Assembly (NCBI GenBank): GCA_024698885.1
Contig: JAILQQ010000004.1
Span: forward strand, 1 to 35,266
DNA length: 35,266 nucleotides
Source: Lachnospiraceae bacterium
Lineage (GTDB): Bacteria; Bacillota; Clostridia; Lachnospirales; Lachnospiraceae
Reading direction: 5' to 3'
Of the stretch, positions 7,491 through 14,820 are shown piece by piece. The position numbers and the translations under genes are program-made. Under the pieces are notes generated by a model. The model had not been told where the DNA came from and did not search any database. It saw only the letters and a program-made list of their open reading frames with translations. Position 1 is the first letter of the stretch, and each line of letters begins with the position of its first letter.

Positions 7491-7514
7491 ATGATTGGGT
7501 CTGAGGTGTCTGAA

Positions 7515-8507
7515 ATGAAGCATCCGGTTTACATAAAATTTAAAATCCTTTCTCTTCTTTTCTGTCTGTCTCTCTTTCTTTGCGGCTATTACCTTCCCGG
7601 CAGAGAAGTGGTGTTAGATACGGAAAAGCCGGAAAACAGAGTTTACCGGTATATCACGGCGGATACACTGCTTGAAAAGATCCGCTCGACCTCCGTTTAC
7701 GATCCCTATCAGAAGAAGGACTTTGCCGTTCTCGGCAGGGTCGGGATGATAACGGATTACTGGTTTGTCCTGCAGCCCTTAAAGGGGACGGGAAACCCTT
7801 CCGTTACCTGCCGCTTTGATGATTATGATAAGGCGGCTGTGCTTTCTTCCCTGAAGACCGGGGATCAGGTCAGAGCCTTCGGACGGTTAAACATCGATCT
7901 GCTGACCGGTGTCGTGGAAATGGCGGCGGAGCAGGTAAAGCCCGATTCTTTAGGAAGCGATTCCCCGGAGATCTACGGGCTCTTAAGCGGAAAGACCATG
8001 AATAAAAGCTCATCTCCGGTAAGATCGCTGCATGACGGCAGGATCCGCTTTACGATCCCGGTGGAGCTGCAGGACGTCGAGCATGATATCCTGGCGGAAG
8101 GGCTCGGTAATATGGAAGGGTATCAATATACCCTGAATTATCTGACCGGTCCGGAGAATAAAGAACCGGAGAGCTTTTTTATCGGATATTTCGACAAGAA
8201 AGAGCATCTGAAGAACATCGGTGACAAAACCGAAACCGAGGCCATCGAAAAGGCTATCATCGCGAGCATCCTGAAGATAAAAACAGAGGACGTCGGCCGC
8301 CTTTTTAAGAGCGACAGCGCCCCCTTCTTCGGAAAATCCCGTTATCTTTATTACCAGGATGCCTGGCAGGATTCCTTCGGCGGTGCCTACCATCTCGAGT
8401 TCGCCTTTGAAGAGCCGGATCCCGACAGTATTCTGGTATATCTCTATGTTTACCGCAAACCGGTACATCTCGAAGAGATCATGCTGATCATGCAGCTGCT
8501 TGAGTAA
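7515..8507 (+). CDS. Membrane-anchored hypothetical protein with probable OB-fold domain
   Basis: The 330-residue protein has an N-terminal hydrophobic segment (about 9-25; no clean lipobox) and is predicted to be exported or anchored outside. Residues of roughly 60-140 read as a tRNA_anti-like OB-fold: FAVLGRVGMITDYWFVLQP, later LKTGDQVRAFGRLN. The C-terminal half (about 170-330) is an unrecognised alpha/beta region. I chose ATG 7515 (MKHPVY) since GAGGTG lies 6 nt upstream; ATG 7491 is only one or two nt from its SD-like AAGGA. It is the last gene of the exbB-like operon, and its TAA stop abuts the MITE-like element. Function is unknown; by context it may be the extracytoplasmic effector or ligand-binding partner of the ExbBD-like complex. 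Confidence 0.75.
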   Translation: MKHPVYIKFKILSLLFCLSLFLCGYYLPGREVVLDTEKPENRVYRYITADTLLEKIRSTSVYDPYQKKDFAVLGRVGMITDYWFVLQPLKGTGNPSVTCRFDDYDKAAVLSSLKTGDQVRAFGRLNIDLLTGVVEMAAEQVKPDSLGSDSPEIYGLLSGKTMNKSSSPVRSLHDGRIRFTIPVELQDVEHDILAEGLGNMEGYQYTLNYLTGPENKEPESFFIGYFDKKEHLKNIGDKTETEAIEKAIIASILKIKTEDVGRLFKSDSAPFFGKSRYLYYQDAWQDSFGGAYHLEFAFEEPDPDSILVYLYVYRKPVHLEEIMLIMQLLE

Positions 8508-8693
8508 GGAACTGTCACAAAATAACGTGAACATTTGCGCAGGATGCTTCTTTCGAGAGCAAGGAAGAAAACGCAGTCGATGCGGGTTTGTGACGATTTT
8601 GTGCACAAAATCGTCACTGAACGAGGCTTTCTGACGCAGTTATCGAAGAAGCAGACAAGCAAAGGTGCACAAGTTATTTTTTTGACAGTTCCT
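8507..8693. mobile_element. MITE-like element with terminal inverted repeats
   Basis: The left end AGGAACTGTCAC (from 8507) and right end TGACAGTTCCT (to 8693) are inverted copies, and the match continues with interruptions (AAAATAACGTG versus AAAATAACTTGTG). Both arms stay alignable almost to the centre, which is a perfect 28-bp palindrome at 8590-8617. The left end abuts TA, inside the stop codon TAA of the preceding gene; the right end is followed by AA, so a TA target duplication is only possible. There is no coding capacity for a transposase. The transcript would fold into one long hairpin that could protect or terminate the upstream mRNA. Confidence 0.72.
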
Positions 8694-8729
8694 AAGCCCG
8701 CGAACAAAACAACAAAAAAGGCAACCTGT

Positions 8730-8766
8730 TAATATCTGCATTATTGCAAGCAATATGCAGATATTA
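8730..8766 (+). terminator. AT-rich stem-loop downstream of the exbB-like operon
   Basis: Arms 8730-8741 (TAATATCTGCAT) and 8755-8766 (ATGCAGATATTA) form a perfect 12-bp stem, and the loop contains a further TATTG/CAAT pairing. No T-run follows on the plus strand, so it is not a canonical intrinsic terminator. It may be a decayed terminator or a processing site. The flanks 8694-8729 and 8767-8791 show nothing else I can name. Confidence 0.4.
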
Positions 8767-8791
8767 TCATGCACGGCAACCGCACAGGTGG

Positions 8792-8822
8792 AAAAAAAGG
8801 CGGCCACCTTGCGGTGACCGCC
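8792..8822 (-). terminator. Rho-independent terminator of the CAP-domain gene
   Basis: On the minus strand GGCGGTCACC (complement of 8813-8822) pairs with GGTGGCCGCC (complement of 8799-8808) around a GCAA tetraloop, with one mismatch, followed by seven T (complement of 8792-8798). It sits about 30 nt after the stop codon at 8853. Confidence 0.85.
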
Positions 8823-8852
8823 GAAAGACTCATCTATTGTACGTATTATCTC

Positions 8853-9425
8853 TTAGTAACCGAACTCCTGTGCCCAGAAATACGTTCCGTCATCTGCCAC
8901 ATAAACCGAAAGCGAAATCTTGGAAAAATCAGGGAACAGAATGTTCTCTCTGTGGGTCGGGCTGGCCATCCAGCCGTCCAGAACCTCTGAAGCGTTCACA
9001 TACCCGTAAGCCAGATTCTCACCGCCCATGATATCACTGTTTACGGTATACCACGGCGTATTGTTCGGACGGGTATGGGAGAATACCTGATTGCACTCCT
9101 TCGCCCTTACGTCCGAGGTGCTTTCCAAGTTCGGATCCCATTTAAGAGGCTTGAGCTTATTCTTTTCCCGGATCTCATTTACCATATTATAAGCTCTCAG
9201 CGCCTCGCTTCGTAAGGAAGCCGTATCTCCGGACGTATCCGCCAGAGCCACTGCCTCACTGTCGAAAAAATGCGTCGTATCCGCCGCGATATCAGCGCTG
9301 GCACGGAAAGCGGATTCTGCTTCGATCGTCCCCTTGTTGCTATGCAGACCGATCAAAATAGCACATGCGGCCAAAGGTAAAACCACGATGCCGGCAATAA
9401 TACCGATCACTGTCCTCTTCTTCAT
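8853..9425 (-). CDS. Secreted or anchored CAP/SCP-domain protein
   Basis: The 190-residue product has a Lys-rich start and hydrophobic helix (about 5-27), so it is exported, either cleaved or anchored. A short linker leads to a CAP domain (about 75-190) with the usual conserved elements: FSHTRPN, GENLAYG and the SPTHRENIL motif, ending WAQEFGY. The histidines and Glu of the CAP cavity are therefore retained. The start ATG has AAGGAGG 7 nt upstream (TAAAAAGGAGGAATTGATATG). It is a single gene with its own terminator, and 142 nt separate it from the upstream degV gene. The biochemical role of bacterial CAP proteins is mostly unsettled; cell-surface binding is plausible. Confidence 0.9.
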   Translation of the reverse strand: MKKRTVIGIIAGIVVLPLAACAILIGLHSNKGTIEAESAFRASADIAADTTHFFDSEAVALADTSGDTASLRSEALRAYNMVNEIREKNKLKPLKWDPNLESTSDVRAKECNQVFSHTRPNNTPWYTVNSDIMGGENLAYGYVNASEVLDGWMASPTHRENILFPDFSKISLSVYVADDGTYFWAQEFGY

Positions 9426-9535
9426 ATCAATTCCTCCTTTTTATTGAAAGGCCAAACTTTACATTAAGCAAGCCATATAACTACATATACCCTTTTCTAT
9501 CATATAAGACGTTATCCGGTCCTAAAAAGGTTCAG

Positions 9536-9558
9536 AAAATAAAAAATTTTTTTATTTT
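9536..9558. other. A/T-only inverted repeat between degV and the CAP gene
   Basis: AAAATAAAAAA (9536-9546) and TTTTTTATTTT (9548-9558) are perfect inverted copies with a single-base loop. On the minus strand it follows the degV stop by about 10 nt after a GGGG. It lacks the GC stem of a normal terminator. The rest of 9426-9567 must hold the CAP gene promoter, but I see no convincing -35/-10 pair (TATGAT near 9500 on the minus strand is the best -10 candidate). Confidence 0.35.
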
Positions 9559-9567
9559 TTCCCCAGA

Positions 9568-10464
9568 TTATTTTCCGGCCGATTTTTTGATCCGCCGGAT
9601 CACGGCCATGCCTCTTGCATTCGGGCCGGTATGCACCGTAATATTGCAGGAAAGCGGGACATACGCAGTCGGATGGTCGGGAAAGGCTTCCTGCACCAGG
9701 GAAAACCAGTGCTCCGCATCTTTCCTCTCGACACAGCTCGTCGCGGCGCCGATCAATAACTCTGACGGCTCTGTATCCTTAAATCGTGTGCTCAGATTCA
9801 GGCGTATCGCGTCTAACATCTTCTCGGCACATTTTTTCTCTCCCCTGGCAACGGTGACCGGTTCAAAGGTATTGCCGTTTGTTTTAAGGATCGGCTTGAC
9901 GTTAAGTACATTCGTCACAAGCGATGCCGCAGAGGACGCGGCCCGGCCTGATTTCATAAAATATTCCAGCGTATCCACCGCCAGATAGATGATATAGTCG
10001 AGAGCCTGCGCCTCTAATACGCCCCGGATCTGATCCGCTCTCATTCCGCGATCCGCCATATTTCTGGCGTCAAGCACCGTCGTTTTCTGCGCGATGGAGA
10101 TCCGGCGGTTATCGACTACTGCCACCTTACCGTCATAATCCGCCGCACAGCCCGCAGCCATGGCGTAAGAACTGCTCAGGCCGCTGGTCATGGGAATGTA
10201 TACGATCTCGTCATAGTCGGATGACAGAACCCTGTCCCAGGCCTCCATGACATCCGCCGGGGAAGGCTGGGAAGTGGAGACATCCCGTTTTTCCCGAAGG
10301 GCCTTCAGAAATTCCTCATTGGAAATGGAAATTCCCTCATAATACACCCGGCCGTCGATCAGGATCGGCATCGGGATCGCAAAAACCCCGAGTTCCTTTG
10401 CCTCCTCCTCGAAAATACTGCTGTTGGTGTCGGTCATCACAGCTGTTTTGACTGTATTGCTCAT
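9568..10464 (-). CDS. DegV family protein (fatty-acid binding)
   Basis: The 298-residue protein matches the DegV family, which binds a fatty acid and presents it to the FakA fatty-acid kinase. The N-terminal AVMTDTNSSI segment, the TSQPSPADV motif (about 95), the IPMTSGLSSSYAMA loop and the YFMKSGRAASSAA helix correspond to conserved ligand-binding parts. No signal peptide is present, so it is cytosolic. It begins 5 nt after the other degV gene, so the two are co-transcribed. The two paralogs differ substantially and may bind different acyl chains, which is inference. Confidence 0.93.
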   Translation of the reverse strand: MSNTVKTAVMTDTNSSIFEEEAKELGVFAIPMPILIDGRVYYEGISISNEEFLKALREKRDVSTSQPSPADVMEAWDRVLSSDYDEIVYIPMTSGLSSSYAMAAGCAADYDGKVAVVDNRRISIAQKTTVLDARNMADRGMRADQIRGVLEAQALDYIIYLAVDTLEYFMKSGRAASSAASLVTNVLNVKPILKTNGNTFEPVTVARGEKKCAEKMLDAIRLNLSTRFKDTEPSELLIGAATSCVERKDAEHWFSLVQEAFPDHPTAYVPLSCNITVHTGPNARGMAVIRRIKKSAGK

Positions 10465-10469
10465 GTTGC

Positions 10470-11357
10470 TTAATCTATCCTTTTGTCGCCCCAGAAGAAA
10501 AGTGCTACCGTTCCCGGACCGGTATGGCTGCCGATCGTGGTCCCGATGGAATTCTGAAAGATCTCGCCGTCTATATGCGGAAATTCCTTCCGGATCATTT
10601 CCGCCAGCTCGTCGGAATCCCGTCTGCAGGCCGAGTCATTGATAAAGACCTTTCCGCTGTACTCCTGTCCGCCCTCTGCATGCTCCTTCATGCGCGCAAG
10701 CGTTTCCGCCAGAACCTTTTTCTTCGTGCGGATCTTATAACGTGGGATCAGCCGCCCCATAAAATCCACATTCAGTAACGGGCAGATGCTTAACAGATTG
10801 CCGAAATAGCCGGAAACCTTGGAAACACGTCCGCCCCGTACCAGATAGGTCAGATCAGTCGTAAAAAACCAGTGATGGAGCCTTAATTTGTTTTCCTCGA
10901 TCCAGGCCGCCAGCTCCTCCACCGAAAGGCCCTCGTCGCGCTTATCTGCCGCGCCGTCCATCAAAAGTCCGTAGCCGCCGCTTGCCGCCAGGGAATCGAT
11001 AATATAGATCTTCCGCTCCGGATATTTTTCCGCCAGCATCTCTTTTGCCACATTCGCGGAATTGATGGTTCCCGAGATACCGCTCGACAAAGTGACATGG
11101 ATGATATCCATCCCCTTCTTTAAGAACCTCTCAAAGACCTTCTCATACTCCCCGGCACTGACCTGGGATGTCCTGGTCGCGGCCCCGTCCGTCATTTTCT
11201 GGTAAAACACCGTATAGGGCATGGAATGTCCCATATCGTCAAAATATTCTTTTCCGTCTATTTCAAAATGGAACGGGATATACTCTATATTCCGTTTCCT
11301 GAGATATTCCTCCGTCAGATCTACAGTAGAACAGCAGCTCAGAACATAATCGCTCAT
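10470..11357 (-). CDS. DegV family protein (second paralog)
   Basis: The 295-residue DegV protein begins MSDYVLSCCSTVDLT. Conserved elements include TRTSQVSAGEYEKVF, HVTLSSGISGT and DLTYLVRGGRVSKVSG, ending FFWGDKRID. I prefer ATG 11357 because GAAAGGAG lies about 10 nt upstream; an in-frame ATG at 11390 would add 11 residues but has an SD too close to it. It precedes the other degV gene by 5 nt. It follows the end of the motility gene run by about 40 nt in the same direction, so it could be reached by read-through from it. Confidence 0.92.
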   Translation of the reverse strand: MSDYVLSCCSTVDLTEEYLRKRNIEYIPFHFEIDGKEYFDDMGHSMPYTVFYQKMTDGAATRTSQVSAGEYEKVFERFLKKGMDIIHVTLSSGISGTINSANVAKEMLAEKYPERKIYIIDSLAASGGYGLLMDGAADKRDEGLSVEELAAWIEENKLRLHHWFFTTDLTYLVRGGRVSKVSGYFGNLLSICPLLNVDFMGRLIPRYKIRTKKKVLAETLARMKEHAEGGQEYSGKVFINDSACRRDSDELAEMIRKEFPHIDGEIFQNSIGTTIGSHTGPGTVALFFWGDKRID

Positions 11358-11400
11358 GTCAAAGCTTCTCCTTTCAGTTTCCTTTTCCATTTCCTTTCCC

Positions 11401-12237
11401 TTATCTTCCTGTGATAAGCTTCGCTATCTGATCGTAGCCGGCTCCGGCCGGTATCTCAAAGGAGCCGATGATCACAAAGCGGTCGAGGCCCTTTCGGCAG
11501 AGATAGGCGTCAAAGGCCTCGGCATCGTCGACGAGTCCTGCCTTCTCTAACTGTTTTGCCACCTCGTAGGAATCGCTCCCCTTCACGATACGAAGGGTCC
11601 CGCCCTTCGAAGAGCTACCTGTTTTTCCCTCGGAAGCTCCGGACGCCCCCGTAGGCGTCGGCGTCGGAGTCGGAGTCGGCGAGGGTGTTTCCGGTTCCTT
11701 TTCGTTCGTCTCTTCTGCTCCCGCCACCGAACCGGTCACGGTAAGCTCATGCGTCGTTTCGCCGTTTCGTCCTTCCTTAGCGGTTTCCGTCTTATCTTCT
11801 TCCTTATCAGGCACCGGCGTAGCATCAGCCGTTTTCGTTTCCGCGGAAATCTCTTCTGTTTCGGAAGGCTTCTCCGCCTCCGTTTTATCGGGCGAAGGAG
11901 CGTTTTCCCCCGCTGTATCTGTTTCTGTTTCCGTATCCGCTTCCGGCTCCGGTTTATCCGCCGTTTCCACGAGGATTCCTTCCGGATCCGTATTCTCTGC
12001 AGGAGTCTTCCCGCTGTCCTCTGTCGTCTTTACGCCTTCCGCATCCTCCGAAGGCTCTGAAGCAGAGGGCATCGAAACCAGTACGCCGTCATCCTCCACC
12101 ATCCCGAGCATGGCAGCTCTTTCTCTGATCTCATCATCGGTCAGGCTCTGCTTATGCCCGCCGAGGGTATATCCCATAAGAAGCGCTGTGACCACAATGC
12201 CAAGGCCAAGGCCTCTTAAGTAAAATCGTAAATTCAT
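11401..12237 (-). CDS. Membrane protein with MltG/YceG-like N-terminal subdomain only
   Basis: The 278-residue protein has an N-terminal helix (about 8-24), a long low-complexity linker rich in Glu, Thr, Pro and Ala (about 55-195, including a PSPTPTPTPTPTG tract) and a C-terminal domain (about 203-278). That last domain, LRIVKGSDSYEVAKQLEKAGL then DAEAFDAYL, looks like the LysM-like subdomain that precedes the catalytic part in the endolytic transglycosylase MltG. The catalytic domain is entirely missing. It may be a wall-associated accessory protein. The SD is GAGG 6 nt before ATG 12237. It follows the SwrB-like gene by 13 nt and is therefore part of the motility transcript. Automatic annotation could mislabel it MltG. 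Confidence 0.75.
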   Translation of the reverse strand: MNLRFYLRGLGLGIVVTALLMGYTLGGHKQSLTDDEIRERAAMLGMVEDDGVLVSMPSASEPSEDAEGVKTTEDSGKTPAENTDPEGILVETADKPEPEADTETETDTAGENAPSPDKTEAEKPSETEEISAETKTADATPVPDKEEDKTETAKEGRNGETTHELTVTGSVAGAEETNEKEPETPSPTPTPTPTPTGASGASEGKTGSSSKGGTLRIVKGSDSYEVAKQLEKAGLVDDAEAFDAYLCRKGLDRFVIIGSFEIPAGAGYDQIAKLITGR

Positions 12238-12250
12238 GCCGCGCCTCTTT

Positions 12251-13162
12251 CTATTTGAACAGATCGATCACAAGCTTCACCTCGCCAACCCCCAGGTTCA
12301 GTTCCTTCGCGATCTCCACTGTCGATTTCCCCTGCTCATGCAGTTCTATGATCTTCTGATTATTATTCACCTTAGCCCCGCCAAAGCCTTTCATCATGCT
12401 GCTGCCAAAGGCCGACTGACTGACGGCGGGCTTCTTTTCCTTCTCCGGTTCCTCGTCACGGATCGTATCGATCATGCCGCTTGCCGTATCAAAACTCATA
12501 TTCTCCGGAAAGCTCACCGGCCTCAGCACATCCTCCGGATTCGTCAGGGTAATGGTATTCGCGTCCAGAGAGGTAAAGCTCTGCGTATTCAGGGTATTGA
12601 ATACCGGCTGGATATCCGCTTCGCTCTGTCTGGCCTTCAGCATATCGATGGCCGTCATGGGCCGCTCGGCCGCCTCTTTTACCTCATTTAATTTCTGCTT
12701 CGAATAATCCTCGATATCCCGTTTGAGTTCCTCTGTGCTTGTCTGCGCCGCGCTTGAGATCGTTTCGACCTCGCGTACCGTGGCCTCCGCTCTGCGGACG
12801 GAATTGCTGACATCCGCCTGTTTATCGGAGAGCATATCATAAAGGAACATGACCTCCTTATGGTTTTTGTCGATCTCCTGCATCACCATATCGGAATATT
12901 CATTGACGGCCATGATCTTTTCATTGGAGAGCTTCTCGAGAGACCGCTCCGCCTTGTCCATGGCATACTCCACGGTCTCGTCCGTGGCATCGTTCACCCG
13001 AAGCTTCATCGCGTCAAGCTCCCGTTCCATGAGCTCGTGGATCTCACGCTGCTCCTTTTCCATATCCTTTTCCGATTTTGCCGGCGCTTTGTCCTTGATA
13101 AAGAAGCTTGCGGCAAAAATAATCACTCCTATGACAAGGAGTGTTATTTCCATAGGGGTCAT
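12251..13162 (-). CDS. SwrB-like membrane coiled-coil protein (DUF6115)
   Basis: The 303-residue protein has one N-terminal membrane helix (about 5-22), a long Glu/Lys-rich coiled coil (about 28-150), a disordered middle and a C-terminal helical motif IIELHEQGKSTVEIAKELNLGVGEVKLVIDLFK-like segment (about 270-303) that resembles a helix-turn-helix. This architecture and the position just after sigD-fapA correspond to SwrB/YlxL of Bacillus, which promotes flagellar basal-body maturation and export-gate activation. The SD AAGGAG is 7 nt from ATG 13162. The call rests on layout and context rather than on strong residue identity. Confidence 0.75.
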   Translation of the reverse strand: MTPMEITLLVIGVIIFAASFFIKDKAPAKSEKDMEKEQREIHELMERELDAMKLRVNDATDETVEYAMDKAERSLEKLSNEKIMAVNEYSDMVMQEIDKNHKEVMFLYDMLSDKQADVSNSVRRAEATVREVETISSAAQTSTEELKRDIEDYSKQKLNEVKEAAERPMTAIDMLKARQSEADIQPVFNTLNTQSFTSLDANTITLTNPEDVLRPVSFPENMSFDTASGMIDTIRDEEPEKEKKPAVSQSAFGSSMMKGFGGAKVNNNQKIIELHEQGKSTVEIAKELNLGVGEVKLVIDLFK

Positions 13163-13181
13163 ATCATTTCTCCTTCAAGTA

Positions 13182-14789
13182 TCAGAATAATGATTTTATC
13201 CGGATGTCCACACCCTCCCGCACGAAGCGGGAATGCTGGGCCGGTGTCTTCATCTCTTTCGTCGCATTGATGATCGTGATCACCGTACCGGGGAACACAT
13301 CGCCCGAAACCTTGATCACGGCGTTCTGCACATCCTCCGATTCCTTCACCTTTTCGACAAGCTCATCATGCGCCTTTGTCTCTTTTTCCAGTGCTCCGGA
13401 AAGCACCTTGTATTTCGCGTTGATCTGCGACATCTGCGTCAGCTGCTCCTCCGTCAGCTGCTCGCCTCTCTTTAACCGCTGTGTATAGGCCTGAAGAACG
13501 GGGCTGAGCTGCTCAAGAGCCTTTCGGAGCCTCGTCATATCTCCCTCTAAAGATATGATCTTCTGCCTGACCTCCGGATCGGTCCCCACCTCCACGTGGG
13601 TCTCAACTCCCATTTCGGAGCCTACGGACTTCGCCTCGATCATACCCAGAGCCCTCACCGAGCCGCCGGTAATATTTCCTTTCTTGCCATTGACCGCGAT
13701 ATTGGTCTTCGCCATGACCTCGCTGTGAATGATCGCCTCAGCCTGCACATACCCGCCTGCGGTCACCTTGGCATTCTCGAAAAACTTGGCGATGATATTC
13801 CGGCCGGCCTTCAGTTCGCCCTTTCCCATGCCGTTCATGCCGCGGCCGATGATAATATCCTCTCCGGCTTCAATACTGGCGCCCTCCACGACGCCCTTTA
13901 CCTCCACGGAGCCGCTGGCCTTGACGGTAAAACCGCTGGTAACGCTGCCGACGATCTTCACATCGCCCTTATACTTGATATTGCCCGTAGAGGTATCCAC
14001 GTCCTGTACCTCATAGACATCCTTTACGAAAATCGTATCATCCACCAGCGTCACGTTGCCGCTTACATCGGATCTTAACTCCAGTCCGTCCTCACTGACG
14101 ATCGTATGGGCGCCGGATTTGAAGGAAGCCTCGTTCACCTCTCTGGGCTTTACGAATTGTCCGTAAACGTCCTGACCGTCCTCGCCGGGCACCGCCGGCG
14201 TAAGCCTTGCCAGTACGTCTCCTTCCTCGCACTGCTGTAATATGTTCAGATCAAAGAAATTGACCGTTCCGTCCTCATTGAGCTTCGGCTTTCTGGTCGG
14301 ATCCGTATTGAACAGGTACTCGACAGCGCCGTCCGTCCCCTCTTTCACCGGCTTTCCCTCTGCCACAATATAATCCGTGCAGTAGTTCCGCTCCGCCAGG
14401 TACTGCCGGATGTTCTCCTCCTGTACCCCGAAAATGATCCCCTTGAATTTAAGGTCGTTTATGATCTCAGCCTCGGACAGCTCATTCCCGCCCTCCGCAG
14501 CCGGATAAAAACGGGCGGTCGCCTGCATGCCGTCAGCAGAAACAGAGACTGCCATGCACTCTGCCTCCGCAAACCCCTTTGAAGTGTCGAGTTTTGCGGT
14601 CTTTACCTCGTCCTTCGCACTTTCGACGGTCGCCTTCAGCTTGACCATATCCGCCGGGTAATCCCGTTCAGTAAGATAGTCTTTCAGCTCATTGAGATTT
14701 ACGGTCTCGCCCCCCGCCTCCGGAGGATAGATCTCAACAAACCGTCCTGACGAGGTGAGTCTGATTCTGAAATATCCGTTTTTAGCCAT
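13182..14789 (-). CDS. fapA: FapA family protein (DUF342), flagellar assembly protein A
   Basis: The 535-residue protein has an N-terminal variable domain (about 1-200), a glycine-rich parallel beta-helix region (about 205-385; repeated V-x-G-x-V and IxAGxxI turns such as GSVTSGFTVKASGSVEVKG) and a C-terminal coiled coil (about 395-480). These are typical of DUF342/FapA proteins, which sit next to flagellar and chemotaxis genes and may affect assembly or polar targeting. I start it at ATG 14789 (MAKNGYFRI), 31 nt after the sigD stop; the longer frame from 14867 would run inside sigD. Family assignment is good, but the molecular function is poorly known. Confidence 0.88.
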   Translation of the reverse strand: MAKNGYFRIRLTSSGRFVEIYPPEAGGETVNLNELKDYLTERDYPADMVKLKATVESAKDEVKTAKLDTSKGFAEAECMAVSVSADGMQATARFYPAAEGGNELSEAEIINDLKFKGIIFGVQEENIRQYLAERNYCTDYIVAEGKPVKEGTDGAVEYLFNTDPTRKPKLNEDGTVNFFDLNILQQCEEGDVLARLTPAVPGEDGQDVYGQFVKPREVNEASFKSGAHTIVSEDGLELRSDVSGNVTLVDDTIFVKDVYEVQDVDTSTGNIKYKGDVKIVGSVTSGFTVKASGSVEVKGVVEGASIEAGEDIIIGRGMNGMGKGELKAGRNIIAKFFENAKVTAGGYVQAEAIIHSEVMAKTNIAVNGKKGNITGGSVRALGMIEAKSVGSEMGVETHVEVGTDPEVRQKIISLEGDMTRLRKALEQLSPVLQAYTQRLKRGEQLTEEQLTQMSQINAKYKVLSGALEKETKAHDELVEKVKESEDVQNAVIKVSGDVFPGTVITIINATKEMKTPAQHSRFVREGVDIRIKSLF

Positions 14790-14820
14790 AAATACTACCT
14801 GTAACCCTAGAAAACAATCA

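Noticed and set aside
5320..8507. Zorya-type anti-phage defence system
   Set aside because: The ExbB-like protein lacks the long ZorA coiled-coil tail, no subunit has the OmpA-like domain of ZorB, and no ZorC, ZorD or ZorE is present.
8535..8732. Small plus-strand frame of 65 codons
   Set aside because: It lies in the MITE-like inverted repeat and shows a basic, patternless product; no SD.
8769..8990. Plus-strand frames after the MITE
   Set aside because: They run through the terminator and antisense to the CAP gene; no SD or family features.
9426..9535. SigD-dependent promoter for the CAP gene
   Set aside because: GGATAACG near 9510 on the minus strand only loosely resembles the GCCGATAA box and has no TAAA element at 15 nt.
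11749..12060. Plus-strand frame with Arg/Phe-rich product
   Set aside because: It is the antisense of the Glu/Thr/Pro-rich linker of the MltG-like protein; the composition is explained by complementing those codons.
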